From DATBLE01 sp963791425 (lineage in GTDB: Bacteria > Actinomycetota > Thermoleophilia > Gaiellales > Gaiellaceae): a stretch of 64,000 nt of DNA. Positions 32,106 to 39,930 of this stretch are shown here, one piece after another. Below the pieces are notes generated by a model, which did no database searches, was not told the DNA's origin, and was given only the letters and a program-made list of their open reading frames with translations. The stretch's first letter is position 1; the number at the start of each line of letters is the position of its first letter. A program made the translations under genes and the position numbers. Location of the stretch: assembly GCA_963791425.1 (NCBI GenBank), contig CAWBSE010000004.1:62001-126000 (forward strand), given 5' to 3'.

Positions 32106-32948
32106 ATGGGCACCGGCGCACGCAAGCTCGAGATCGAAACGCGGGAGCAGTTCCTCGCCGATGCGCGCGAGTTCACGCCCTACGTGGCCGTCAACGTCGG
32201 AGACGAGCTCTTCTTCGTCTCGACGGAGGACACGGGCGTCGGCCGACGCGTGTTCGTCCGCGGCCGGCGGAAGGACATGACCACGCTCGTGCGCGGCCTC
32301 GCCGAGCTCGCCGACCGCGGATTCGACCAGCCGGCCGACCCGGTGTTCGTCGAGGTCGGCGCGAACATGGGCACGACCACCGTGATGGCTCTCCGCCGCC
32401 ACGGCTTCGCCACGGCGGTGGCGATCGAGCCTTCGCCCCAGAACGTCTGGCTCTGCCGCCTCAACCTCGCCGCGAACGGGCTGTCCGAGCGCGTCACGCT
32501 CCTGCCCTTCGCCGCCAGCGACCACGAGGAGGAGATGGGCCTCGTGATCGGCGGCGGCAACCGCGGTGGGCACCGTGTCGCCGCCGCGGACACCGACCAT
32601 CCCGGCCTGGCCGGAACGGTCCGCAGCATCACCCTCGACAGCCTGGTCGAGGACGGGACGATCGACCCCGCGAAGGTCGGCCTCGTCTGGTTCGACGCCG
32701 CCGGCCATGACGCGTACGCGGTCCTCGGCGGCCGCCGCCTGATCGAGGCGCGCGTGCCGCTCGTCGTCACGCTTTCCAGCTCGATCGAGGGCGAGACCGG
32801 GGGCGCCTTCATCGAGCTGCTCACCCCGAACTACGCCGAGGTTGTCGAGTTGCGCAAGGAGCAGCGCACGCTCCCGATCTCCGAGCTCCCCGACGTGGTT
32901 GCCGGCTACCACCACAAGGGCGACGTCCTCTTCGTCCCGCGCCGCTGA
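32106..32948 (+). CDS. FkbM-family methyltransferase
   Basis: 280 residues. The SAM-binding motif FVEVGANMGTTTVMALRRHG (about 79-98), then AIEPSPQNVWLCRLNLAANG, VTLLPFAASDHEE, and VGLVWFDAAGHDAYAVLGG are the typical FkbM blocks, with VRSITLDSLVEDGTI before the last. Members methylate hydroxyl groups of sugars or polyketides; the target is unknown here. ATG directly follows the VOC stop, and its own stop overlaps the next ATG by one base. Confidence 0.87.
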   Translation: MGTGARKLEIETREQFLADAREFTPYVAVNVGDELFFVSTEDTGVGRRVFVRGRRKDMTTLVRGLAELADRGFDQPADPVFVEVGANMGTTTVMALRRHGFATAVAIEPSPQNVWLCRLNLAANGLSERVTLLPFAASDHEEEMGLVIGGGNRGGHRVAAADTDHPGLAGTVRSITLDSLVEDGTIDPAKVGLVWFDAAGHDAYAVLGGRRLIEARVPLVVTLSSSIEGETGGAFIELLTPNYAEVVELRKEQRTLPISELPDVVAGYHHKGDVLFVPRR

Positions 32949-33961
32949 TGGCTGCCCCGGGCCTCGACCGCTTCGACCGTTTCCCGCTCACGTTCGGGCC
33001 GTCGCCCGTGCACCGGCTGGAGCGGCTGACCGAGCACCTCGGCGGCGCGTCGCTCTGGGCGAAACGCGACGACGTCAACTCCGGCCTTGCCTTCGGAGGG
33101 AACAAGACGCGCAAGCTCGAGTACCTCCTTGCCGACGCGCTCTCGCAGGGCTGCGACACGCTCGTCTCGATCGGCGGCGTCCAGTCGAACCACACGCGGC
33201 AGGTCGCCGCGGCGGCCGCCCGCGCGGGCCTGAGCTGCGTGCTCGTCCAGGAGAGCTGGGTCGAGTGGCCCGACGCCGTCTACGACAAGGTCGGGAACAT
33301 CCTGCTCTCGCGGATCCTCGGCGCAGAGGTGCGGCTCGTGCGGGCCGGGTTCGGGATCGGCTTCAAGGAGAGCTGGGAGCAGGCGCTCGAGTACGTCAAG
33401 GCGCGCGGCGGCACGCCGTACGCGATCCCGGCCGGCGCGTCAGACCATCCGCTCGGCGGCCTCGGCTACGCGCGCTGGGCGCAAGAGGTGGGCGAGCAGG
33501 AGCAGGAGCTCGGCGTGTTCTTCGACACCGTGATCGTCTGCTCGGTGACCGGCTCGACCCACGCGGGGATGGCGGCAGGCTTCGCCGCCCAGGACCAGCC
33601 GCGGCGCGTGATCGGGATCGACGGGTCGGCGAAGCCGCGCGAGACGCTCGAGCAGGTGACGCGGATCGCGCAGGCGACGGCGAAGCTGATCGAGGTCGGT
33701 CGTGAGCTCCGCCGCGACGAGCTCGTCCTCGACGACCGCTACCACGCCGGCACGTACGGCATCCCCGACGCGCAGACGCTCGACGCCATCAAGCTCGCCG
33801 CCCGGCTCGAGGGGATGATCACCGACCCGGTCTACGAGGGGAAGTCGATGGCCGGGATGATCGACCTCGTGCAGCGCGGCGAGATCGAGAAGGGCTCGAA
33901 CGTGCTGTACGCGCACCTCGGCGGACAGCCGGCGCTCAACGCGTACAGCGCGATCTTCTAG
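32948..33961 (+). CDS. acdS: 1-aminocyclopropane-1-carboxylate deaminase / D-cysteine desulfhydrase-like
   Basis: 337 residues, the size of bacterial ACC deaminase. PLP lysine in FGGNKTRKLEYLLADA (about 50-53), substrate-site SIGGVQSNHTRQVAAAAA (about 75-92), AIPAGASDHPLGGLGYA, VTGSTHAGMAAGF and GGQPALNAYSAIF at the end. WVEWPDAVYDKVGNI is the segment usual in true ACC deaminases. It opens the cyclopropane ring of the ethylene precursor to 2-oxobutyrate and ammonia; D-cysteine desulfhydrase activity cannot be excluded. The stop shares CTAG with the convergent isomerase gene. Confidence 0.9.
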   Translation: MAAPGLDRFDRFPLTFGPSPVHRLERLTEHLGGASLWAKRDDVNSGLAFGGNKTRKLEYLLADALSQGCDTLVSIGGVQSNHTRQVAAAAARAGLSCVLVQESWVEWPDAVYDKVGNILLSRILGAEVRLVRAGFGIGFKESWEQALEYVKARGGTPYAIPAGASDHPLGGLGYARWAQEVGEQEQELGVFFDTVIVCSVTGSTHAGMAAGFAAQDQPRRVIGIDGSAKPRETLEQVTRIAQATAKLIEVGRELRRDELVLDDRYHAGTYGIPDAQTLDAIKLAARLEGMITDPVYEGKSMAGMIDLVQRGEIEKGSNVLYAHLGGQPALNAYSAIF

Positions 33962-34365
33962 TCGAGCTGCGCGATGTTCTCGAGCTCGTCCGAGTCGGGC
34001 GCCTCGACCGACAGCCATGCGTCGACGATCGCGCGCGCGGTCTCCGGGTCGGTGCGCTTCAGGCTCATCACGAGCACGTTCGCGTCGTTCCACCGTCGCG
34101 CGCCTTCCGCGATCCACGGATCCCAGGCGAGCGCCGCCCGGACACCGGGAACCCGGTTCGCGGCCATGGACGTCCCGGTGCCCGTCCAGCAGAAGAGGAC
34201 GCCGTGGTCGGCCTCACCGCTGACGACCGCGTGGGCGACAAGCGACGCGACTTGCGGCCACCGGCCGCGCTCGAAGATCTCGACGTCGTGCCCGGCGCGG
34301 CGTAACTGGTCCACGGCTGCGTCGAGCACCTCTCCCTCGTCATCGGATCCCACCACGAACCTCAT
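33958..34365 (-). CDS. rpiB: RpiB/LacAB-family sugar-phosphate isomerase
   Basis: 135 residues. GSDDEGEVLDAAVDQLRRAG replaces the usual G-x-D-H at the start; GVLFCWTGTGTSMAANRVPG (about 55-74) retains the catalytic Cys and anion-hole Gly/Thr; VRAALAWDP and RRWNDANVLVMS follow (N-D-A-N in place of H-N-D-A-N). The early His pair of classical RpiB is missing, so the substrate may differ from ribose 5-phosphate. Confidence 0.8.
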   Translation of the reverse strand: MRFVVGSDDEGEVLDAAVDQLRRAGHDVEIFERGRWPQVASLVAHAVVSGEADHGVLFCWTGTGTSMAANRVPGVRAALAWDPWIAEGARRWNDANVLVMSLKRTDPETARAIVDAWLSVEAPDSDELENIAQLD

Positions 34366-34378
34366 CCCTACACCCTAG

Positions 34379-34409
34379 AAAACAGCTGCGCGGCCCGGAG
34401 GCCGCGCAG
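34379..34409 (-). terminator. Intrinsic terminator of the reductase-UspA-ABC1 kinase operon
   Basis: A 10-bp stem (CTGCGCGGCC / GGCCGCGCAG) with a 4-nt loop at 34386-34409, followed on the minus strand by CTGTTTTC. It closes the operon that ends at 34583 and separates it from rpiB. Confidence 0.7.
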
Positions 34410-34488
34410 AAGGCTGGGAGAGGGCCCGCCCGGGAAAGCTAGTGCGACCCTACTCCGATCCCGACGGCTCTACAAGTAACCTCACGAC

Positions 34489-34596
34489 ATGCGGAGGATC
34501 ATTCGCCCCATCGAGCGCTTCGTCATCGGCACGCTGATGGGACTGCTGGCGATGGTGCTCGAACGGCGCGTCGCCGCCCGCCTCAAGTCCTCCTGA
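34489..34596 (+). CDS. 35-residue membrane-associated small protein
   Basis: The peptide begins MRRIIRPIERFVIGTLMG and ends in ERRVAARLKSS: basic ends flank an 18-residue hydrophobic or amphipathic helix. A TAACCT hexamer ends exactly 6 nt before the ATG, the spacing of the leaderless genes of this window, which supports expression. It overlaps the 3' end of the ABC1 kinase gene on the opposite strand by 14 nt. No family recognised. Confidence 0.5.
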   Translation: MRRIIRPIERFVIGTLMGLLAMVLERRVAARLKSS

Positions 34597-36163
34597 GATC
34601 CAGGACGAGCGCGATCCCTGCGATCCCGGCGGCGACGCCGAGCGTGATCGGCACCCAGAGGTCGATCGACGACGCCGCTGCGGCGAGGACCGCCGCGAGC
34701 AGTGTCGCCCCGCCCGCGAATGCGATCGCGATCCGCCGGCCTGCGCGCCGGATCGCGTCCTCGAGCCCCTTGCTCCCGCGCAGCTCGATCTGCATCCCGG
34801 GGCCGGGACGGGCGCCGGTCAGCCGTTCGATCCCCTCGATCAGCCGCTCCACCCGCAGCTTCAGCTTCTGCCCCTCGTAGACTGCCTTCTGCGGGTCGAG
34901 GGCGCCGCCGATCCGTTCGCGCATGCCGCGGAACATGAAGCCGCTGACCGTCGAGAACGGGTCGAGCGTGGGGTCGAGCTCCGCGACGGCGAGCTGCATC
35001 TGCCCGAACGCCTTGCCGGTCATCGCCAGCGACGCCGGCAGCTTGATCCCGTGCTTGGCGGCGATCTGGATCAGCGCGTCGAGCATCGGGCCGAGCTTGA
35101 TGTCGTTGAACGAGTCGACCTTGAACTGCCCGACGAACCCCGCCAGGTCGGCGCGGAGCAACTCGATGTCGACGTCGCCGCGCGTCTCGCCGAGCATCAG
35201 CAGGACGTCGGCGAGGAAGTCGGAGTCCTCGCGCCAGAACGCGAGCAGCAGCAGGAGCAGGAGGCCTCGCGTCTCCTCGTCGAGCGTGCCGACCATGCCG
35301 AGGTCGAGGAGGTAGATCCGGTCGTCGGCCCACATCAGGTTGCCCGGGTGGGGGTCTGCGTGGAAGAACCCCTCGGTCAGCACCTGCCGGTAGAACGACT
35401 CGAGCATCTGCTTCGCCGCCTCGCGCCTGAGATCGCCCTCGGGGGCGGTGCGCAGCGGCCCGCCCTGAACCTCGTCCATCACGAGTAGCCGCCTCGTGGA
35501 GATCTGCGTCTGCACGTCGGGGACTGCGAGCCGTGGGTACTTGATGAGCACCTCGCGCATGCGCGCGATGTTCGAGGCCTCCTCGCGGAAGTCGAGCTCG
35601 CGGCGCAGCGACGACGAGAGATGCTCGACGACCGCGGGGATGTCGACCAGCCCGGAGAGCGCCTCCCGACCCTCGGCCTTCTCCGCGAACAGCGCGAACA
35701 GTCCGAGGTCGCGCTCGATCTCCTCGGCCGCGTTGGGCCGCTGCACCTTCACCACCACGCGGTGCCCGCCCTCGAGCCGCCCGCGGTGCACCTCGCCGAT
35801 CGTCCCGGCCGCCAGCGGCTCCGGTTCGATGCTCTCGAACACGTCCTCCCACGGCACGCCGAGCTCCTCCTCCATCACCTGGACGACCTGGGCCTCGGTC
35901 AGCGGCGGCACGTCGTCCTGGAGGTGCGCCAGCTCCTCGGCGACCTCCGGCGGGATCAGGTCGGGCCGCGTGGAGAGGATCTGGCCGAGCTTGCAGAACG
36001 TCGGGCCGAGCTCCTCGAGTGCCATGCGCAGCCGGGCGGGCCGGGCGGCGTCGTCCTCGCCGGCTGCCTTCAGGCCGTGCTTCGCGATGATCGTCGCGAT
36101 TCGGGCCGCGCGCGCGGTCAGCTGCCCGCCGACGAGCTCGGTCTCGGTCACTTGCGGCTCCAC
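34583..36163 (-). CDS. ABC1 (UbiB/AarF) family atypical kinase
   Basis: 526 residues. The family's N-terminal K-x-G-Q motif is in FCKLGQILSTRPDLIPPE (about 56-73), the nucleotide loop in LAAGTIGEVHRG (replacing A-A-A-S-I-A-Q-V-H), lysine in VVVKVQRP, catalytic HADPHPGNLMW (about 268-278) and metal-binding YLLDLGMVG. Two C-terminal membrane segments close the protein. Family members bind ATP and support quinone/isoprenoid lipid metabolism. It is the last gene of the operon; its start lies inside the uspA 3' end. Confidence 0.93.
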   Translation of the reverse strand: MEPQVTETELVGGQLTARAARIATIIAKHGLKAAGEDDAARPARLRMALEELGPTFCKLGQILSTRPDLIPPEVAEELAHLQDDVPPLTEAQVVQVMEEELGVPWEDVFESIEPEPLAAGTIGEVHRGRLEGGHRVVVKVQRPNAAEEIERDLGLFALFAEKAEGREALSGLVDIPAVVEHLSSSLRRELDFREEASNIARMREVLIKYPRLAVPDVQTQISTRRLLVMDEVQGGPLRTAPEGDLRREAAKQMLESFYRQVLTEGFFHADPHPGNLMWADDRIYLLDLGMVGTLDEETRGLLLLLLLAFWREDSDFLADVLLMLGETRGDVDIELLRADLAGFVGQFKVDSFNDIKLGPMLDALIQIAAKHGIKLPASLAMTGKAFGQMQLAVAELDPTLDPFSTVSGFMFRGMRERIGGALDPQKAVYEGQKLKLRVERLIEGIERLTGARPGPGMQIELRGSKGLEDAIRRAGRRIAIAFAGGATLLAAVLAAAASSIDLWVPITLGVAAGIAGIALVLDLRRT

Positions 36164-36564
36164 GGCATGCGCCGCTTCGGCTCCTCGGCGGTGTTCACGA
36201 TCACGACCGTACAGCGGGAATTGTGCGAGACGCGGTTCGGGACGTTGCCGAGCAGGAACTCCTTGCGGCCGCTCATCCCGATGTTGCCGACGACGAGCAC
36301 GTCGGCCTTCTCCGCCTCGGCGGCGGCGACGATCGCGGTCGCCGGATCGTCTCCGGCAGTGACCCGCGCGCGCGTGCCGGGGCCGCAGGTCGCCTCGGCG
36401 TAGACGGCGAGGTCGGTCTCGGCGCCGTCGGGCGGCGGGCCGGGCACGAACGCCTGGACGATCGTCAGTTGCGCCTCGTAGCGGCGCGCCATCTCCGCCG
36501 CCCAGGCAACGGCGCGCGAGGCGGTCTCGGACATGTCGGACGCGACGACGATCCGCTCGATCAC
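36148..36564 (-). CDS. Universal stress protein (UspA family)
   Basis: 138 residues. IVVASDMSETASRAVAWAAE at the start and DVLVVGNIGMSGRKEFLLGN (the ATP-binding G-x2-G-x9-G pattern), then VPNRVSHNSRCTVVIVN. The protein is likely an ATP-binding stress protein. Its ATG overlaps the stop of the small membrane gene (ATGA), and its end overlaps the ABC1 kinase start by 16 nt, so translation of all three is coupled. Confidence 0.93.
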   Translation of the reverse strand: MIERIVVASDMSETASRAVAWAAEMARRYEAQLTIVQAFVPGPPPDGAETDLAVYAEATCGPGTRARVTAGDDPATAIVAAAEAEKADVLVVGNIGMSGRKEFLLGNVPNRVSHNSRCTVVIVNTAEEPKRRMPWSRK

Positions 36565-36728
36565 ACGCGGTTCCTCGCGAAGGCGACTACGCCGATCGCT
36601 CCCGCCACCAGGAGAAGCCCGGCGAGAGCGAACTCGATGCGGTCGGTGCGCCAGGCGACGATCGCGAGCACGGCGGCGATCACCAGGTCGGTCACGGCCG
36701 CCAGAGTCAGGGCCTGCGACCGCCTCAC
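36561..36728 (-). CDS. Small two-helix membrane protein
   Basis: 55 residues from a GTG that overlaps the reductase stop as GTGA. Basic start (VRRSQ), membrane helix 1 (ALTLAAVTDLVIAAVLAIVA), short polar turn (WRTDRIEF), membrane helix 2 (ALAGLLLVAGAIGVVAF), basic end ARNRV. Overlaps of 4 nt at both ends show it is a genuine member of the operon. Function unknown. Confidence 0.7.
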   Translation of the reverse strand: MRRSQALTLAAVTDLVIAAVLAIVAWRTDRIEFALAGLLLVAGAIGVVAFARNRV

Positions 36729-38041
36729 AACGCGAGCTCCTGAAGTGCGAAGAACACGGCTTCGGAGAATGTCGGAAACGGCTGGATCACGTCGCGGAGG
36801 ACGTCGATCGGAACCTCTGCGCGGATCGCGAGCGTCAGCTGCTGGCACCACTCGCCCGACTCGGGCCCGACCGCGACCGCGCCGACGACGATGCGCCGCT
36901 CCGGGTCGGCGACGATCTTGACGAAGCCCGGCCGCCGCGGCTTCTCGTACGTCGAGGCGCGCGGTGTGGCGGTCATCTCCCAGCGGGCCGAGACGGCGTC
37001 CTCGCGCTCGGTGTCGCCGACCATCGCCACCTGAGGGTCGGTGAAGGCGACCGCGGGGATCGCGCGGTAGTCGGCCCTCGCCTCGCCGCCAGCGACGTTC
37101 TGCGCAGCCACCCGGGCCTGGTACTTCCCGACGTGGGTGAAGAGCGCCACGCCGGTGCAGTCGCCGATCGCCCAGACGTTCTCGGCCGCACGGAGCCCGT
37201 CGTCGGTTTCGATGCCTCGCTTCGAGATCTCCACGCCGAGCTGTTCCAGCCCGAGCCCCGCGGCGTTCGGCTTGCGGCCGGTGGAGACGAGCAACTGCTC
37301 GGCCTCGAGCGTCTCGCCGCCGGCGAGCGTCACCCGGATGCCCTCCGCGACGTGTTCGACATCGGCGCCGAGTCGCACCGAGATTCCTTCTTCCTCGAAC
37401 GCGCCCTGCAGGAGCTCGGCCGCCTCGGGGTCGACGCGCGGCATCAGCCGGTCGCCGCGCTGGAGGATCGTCACCTCGGAGCCGAGCCGCTGGTAGAGCT
37501 GCGCGAGCTCGCAGCCCGCGACGCCTCCGCCCATCACGATCAGGCTCGCGGGAACCTCGTTGGACGAGGTCGCCTCGCGCGTCGTCCACGCCTCGACGCC
37601 GTCGAGTCCCTCGACCGGCGGCGAGACCGCGGACGAGCCGGTCGCGACGACGAGCCGGTCGTACCCGATCTCCGCTCCGCCCACTTCGACTACGCCGGGC
37701 CGCGCGACGCGGCCCTGACCGCGGACGAGCGTGACGCCGTGCTCGTCGAGCCACTTCGCCTGGCCGGCGTCGTCGTAGTCCGACGCCTGCCAGTCACGCC
37801 ACGCGAAGATCTCCGCGACGTCGAGCGCGCTCGCGGCGACGCCGGGGACGCGTGCGGCGGCGCGCTGGATCTCAGGGGCGCGGAGGAGCGTCTTCGACGG
37901 CATGCACGCGAAGTAGGAGCACTCGCCGCCGACCAACTCCGACTCCACCAGCGTGATCTCCGCGTCGGGGTCGATCCGGCGCAGCGCACCGCAAAAGTGC
38001 TCGCCCGTCGAGCCCCCACCCAGAACGACCACGCCCGTCAT
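36725..38041 (-). CDS. Pyridine-nucleotide disulfide oxidoreductase (Lpd/MerA-like)
   Basis: 438 residues. FAD site GVVVLGGGSTGEHFCGAL, redox pair in GGECSYFACMPSKTLLRAP (C-x4-C), NAD site SLIVMGGGVAGCELAQLYQR (about 163-182), second FAD site AENVWAIGDCTGVALFTHVG and the C-terminal dimer domain with PFPTFSEAVFFALQEL, where the catalytic H-x-x-x-x-E of lipoamide dehydrogenase is altered (F-P-T-F-S-E). The real substrate may therefore not be lipoamide. First gene of the operon; two operator-like palindromes lie upstream. Confidence 0.9.
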   Translation of the reverse strand: MTGVVVLGGGSTGEHFCGALRRIDPDAEITLVESELVGGECSYFACMPSKTLLRAPEIQRAAARVPGVAASALDVAEIFAWRDWQASDYDDAGQAKWLDEHGVTLVRGQGRVARPGVVEVGGAEIGYDRLVVATGSSAVSPPVEGLDGVEAWTTREATSSNEVPASLIVMGGGVAGCELAQLYQRLGSEVTILQRGDRLMPRVDPEAAELLQGAFEEEGISVRLGADVEHVAEGIRVTLAGGETLEAEQLLVSTGRKPNAAGLGLEQLGVEISKRGIETDDGLRAAENVWAIGDCTGVALFTHVGKYQARVAAQNVAGGEARADYRAIPAVAFTDPQVAMVGDTEREDAVSARWEMTATPRASTYEKPRRPGFVKIVADPERRIVVGAVAVGPESGEWCQQLTLAIRAEVPIDVLRDVIQPFPTFSEAVFFALQELAL

Positions 38042-38069
38042 GGCCGAGAGCTTACGGCCGGAAAGCCAA

Positions 38070-38084
38070 GTAACACAGTGTTAC
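38070..38084. promoter_or_regulatory. Operator copy B, GTAACAC-A-GTGTTAC
   Basis: A perfect palindrome 29 bp before the reductase start, in the likely promoter. Twenty-two bases (CAAG through AAGC) are identical to copy C, 56 bp away. Confidence 0.65.
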
Positions 38085-38125
38085 AAGCTCCAAACGCCCT
38101 GGTACCTCGGGCCGTTTTCGAGCAA

Positions 38126-38140
38126 GTAACACAGTGTTAC
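38126..38140. promoter_or_regulatory. Operator copy C, GTAACAC-A-GTGTTAC
   Basis: Second copy of the same palindrome. It includes the TAA stop of the subtilase gene, so the operator overlaps coding sequence. Centre-to-centre distance to copy B is 56 bp, about five helical turns, compatible with cooperative binding. Confidence 0.65.
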
Positions 38141-39159
38141 AAGCGCTTTCGGGCGAACATCGCCCCGGCCGTCGCGGGCCTCGCGATTCGGAACGTGCAC
38201 GCCGGCTTCGTGCCGCGGCAGGCGCCTGTCCAGCGAACGAAGCGGCTGCCGCGCATCGGGGCGGCGGTCAGGGTGACGACCGTCCCGGCGTCGAGGCGGT
38301 CGGCGCAGAACGCGCCGCACTGGATCGCGGCGCCGGAGCCGCCGACCACGCCGGCGCCCTTGCCGGACTTCGACACGGTGAGGCGGTAGGTCGCAACCGT
38401 GGATGCGGCCGCCTGGACTGCGCCGTCCACGTCGAGCACGCAGTGCCAGCCGAGGTCGATCTCCGGCTTCGCCGTGCACCCGCGGCGGAGCGCGGCCCGC
38501 ACGCGGAGCCCATTCAGTTCCGGGTGCGCGGCGAGGACGACGGCCGCCGCACCCGCCACGCGTGGCGCCGCATTCGAGGTTGCCGACCCACGCGCGCCGA
38601 TGTCCACCCAGATCCCCCGGTTCGAGGACCGGAGCAGCTGTCCGTTGTCGTCCACCGCGGCGACACGCACCGCGTCGGGGCTACGGCTCGCCCACGGGTT
38701 GAGGTTGGGATCGCGCGAGCCGTCGTTCATCACCGCGAGCGTGACCGTCGCGCCGCGGTCGACGGCGGCGGCGATTGCGCGCTCGACCTGTCCGGTGGAG
38801 CGCGCACCGATCGCGAGCCCCCAGCTCAGGTTGATCACGTGCGCCCCATGCTCCGCCGCCCAGCGGATCCCATCGGCGATCAGGCTCTGGCTGGACGTCC
38901 CGCTGTCATCGGCGATCCGGACCGGCAGGATCCGGCATCCGCCGCACGTCGCGGCGACGACCTGCGCGACGCCGGTGCCGTGCCCGCCGCCTTCGGCCGT
39001 GTCCGACGACCCGTCGACCGCGTTGTAGCCCGCGACGAGGCCCGGCACGCTCGGGTTGACGCCGGAGTCGACGACGGCGACGACGACCGGCGCAGCATCC
39101 GCCCCCGCGGCGCCGGGGACCGCCAGGAACGCGGCGGCAGCGAGCAGAGCGATCCTCAT
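38137..39159 (-). CDS. Secreted subtilisin-like serine protease (S8)
   Basis: 340 residues. Signal peptide (MRIALLAAAAFLAVPGAAGA), then the catalytic Asp in VVAVVDSGVNPSV, His in GGGHGTGVAQVV and Ser in SATSNAAPRVAGAAA; VINLSWGLA is the substrate-binding strand. Four Cys residues in and near the domain (TCGGC, RRGC, WHC) could form disulfides. A C-terminal bacterial-repeat domain of about 75 residues (TVVTLTAAPMRGSRFVRWTG, paired Cys) follows. There is no pro-domain, unusual for a secreted subtilase. Confidence 0.88.
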   Translation of the reverse strand: MRIALLAAAAFLAVPGAAGADAAPVVVAVVDSGVNPSVPGLVAGYNAVDGSSDTAEGGGHGTGVAQVVAATCGGCRILPVRIADDSGTSSQSLIADGIRWAAEHGAHVINLSWGLAIGARSTGQVERAIAAAVDRGATVTLAVMNDGSRDPNLNPWASRSPDAVRVAAVDDNGQLLRSSNRGIWVDIGARGSATSNAAPRVAGAAAVVLAAHPELNGLRVRAALRRGCTAKPEIDLGWHCVLDVDGAVQAAASTVATYRLTVSKSGKGAGVVGGSGAAIQCGAFCADRLDAGTVVTLTAAPMRGSRFVRWTGACRGTKPACTFRIARPATAGAMFARKRL

Positions 39160-39225
39160 GCCGGGTACGACGTCGAGGCGGGGAGAAAGGCGGCCGCCCG
39201 GCGTTGGCGGTTACGCTCGTCGCGC

Positions 39226-39930
39226 ATGCCGGTCGCCGCGATCGCCGACATCCACGGGAACCTCGACGCGCTCGAGGCGGTGCTCGCCGACCCGCGGTTC
39301 GCCGCCGCTGACAGCGTCGTCGTCCTCGGTGACGTCGTCACCGGCACGCTCCCCGCCGAGACCTACGACCGCGTCACCTCGATCGACAAGCCCACGAGCT
39401 TCCTGAGCGGCAACGCCGACCGGCTGGCGCTCGAGGATCCCGCCGAGTGGTACGGCTGGGTGCGCGACCGGCTGGGGCCCGAGCGCCTGGCCGCCATCCG
39501 CGAATGGCCGCTGACGTTCTCGATCGACGTCGAGGATCTCGGCGCCGTTCGCTGCTGCCACGCGCTGCCGGCCGACGACGAGCGGGGCGTGACCCGGATC
39601 ACCCCGGAGGCCGACTTCGCCGCCGAGCTCGAGGGGATCGAGGAGCCGACTGTGATCGGCGGCCACACGCACGTTCAGTTCGACCGCCGCGCCGCCCGCT
39701 GGCGCTACGTCAACGTCGGCGCCGTCGGCCGCCCGTACGAGGGCCGCCCCGGTGCGTACTGGGCGCTGCTCGGCCCGGACGTGGAGCTCCTCCGCACCGA
39801 GTACGACGTCGAGGCGGCCGTCGCCGTCGTCCGCGCGTCAGGCCAGCCGAACGCCGACGATGTCGTCGAGACGCTGCTCGATCCGCCGACCGCGGAGGAA
39901 GCCACGGCCGCCTGGGAAGCCACGAGATGA
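39226..39930 (+). CDS. Calcineurin-like metallophosphoesterase
   Basis: 234 residues. AAIADIHGNLDALEAVL (D-x-H metal ligands), VVVLGDVVTG (G-D), FLSGNADRL (G-N), CCHALPADD (His) and VIGGHTHVQFDRRAAR (G-H-T-H) are the five motifs of the YfcE/diadenosine-like phosphoesterase group. Cytosolic, substrate unknown. A TACGCT hexamer lies 8 nt upstream of the ATG. The stop overlaps the start of the ABC ATPase gene (ATGA), an odd coupling to an osmolyte importer. Confidence 0.9.
   Translation: MPVAAIADIHGNLDALEAVLADPRFAAADSVVVLGDVVTGTLPAETYDRVTSIDKPTSFLSGNADRLALEDPAEWYGWVRDRLGPERLAAIREWPLTFSIDVEDLGAVRCCHALPADDERGVTRITPEADFAAELEGIEEPTVIGGHTHVQFDRRAARWRYVNVGAVGRPYEGRPGAYWALLGPDVELLRTEYDVEAAVAVVRASGQPNADDVVETLLDPPTAEEATAAWEATR

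Noticed and set aside
33958..34365. Calling the RpiB-like protein a certain ribose-5-phosphate isomerase
   Set aside because: The N-terminal G-x-D-H and the H-N-D-A-N motif are altered, so the substrate is left open.
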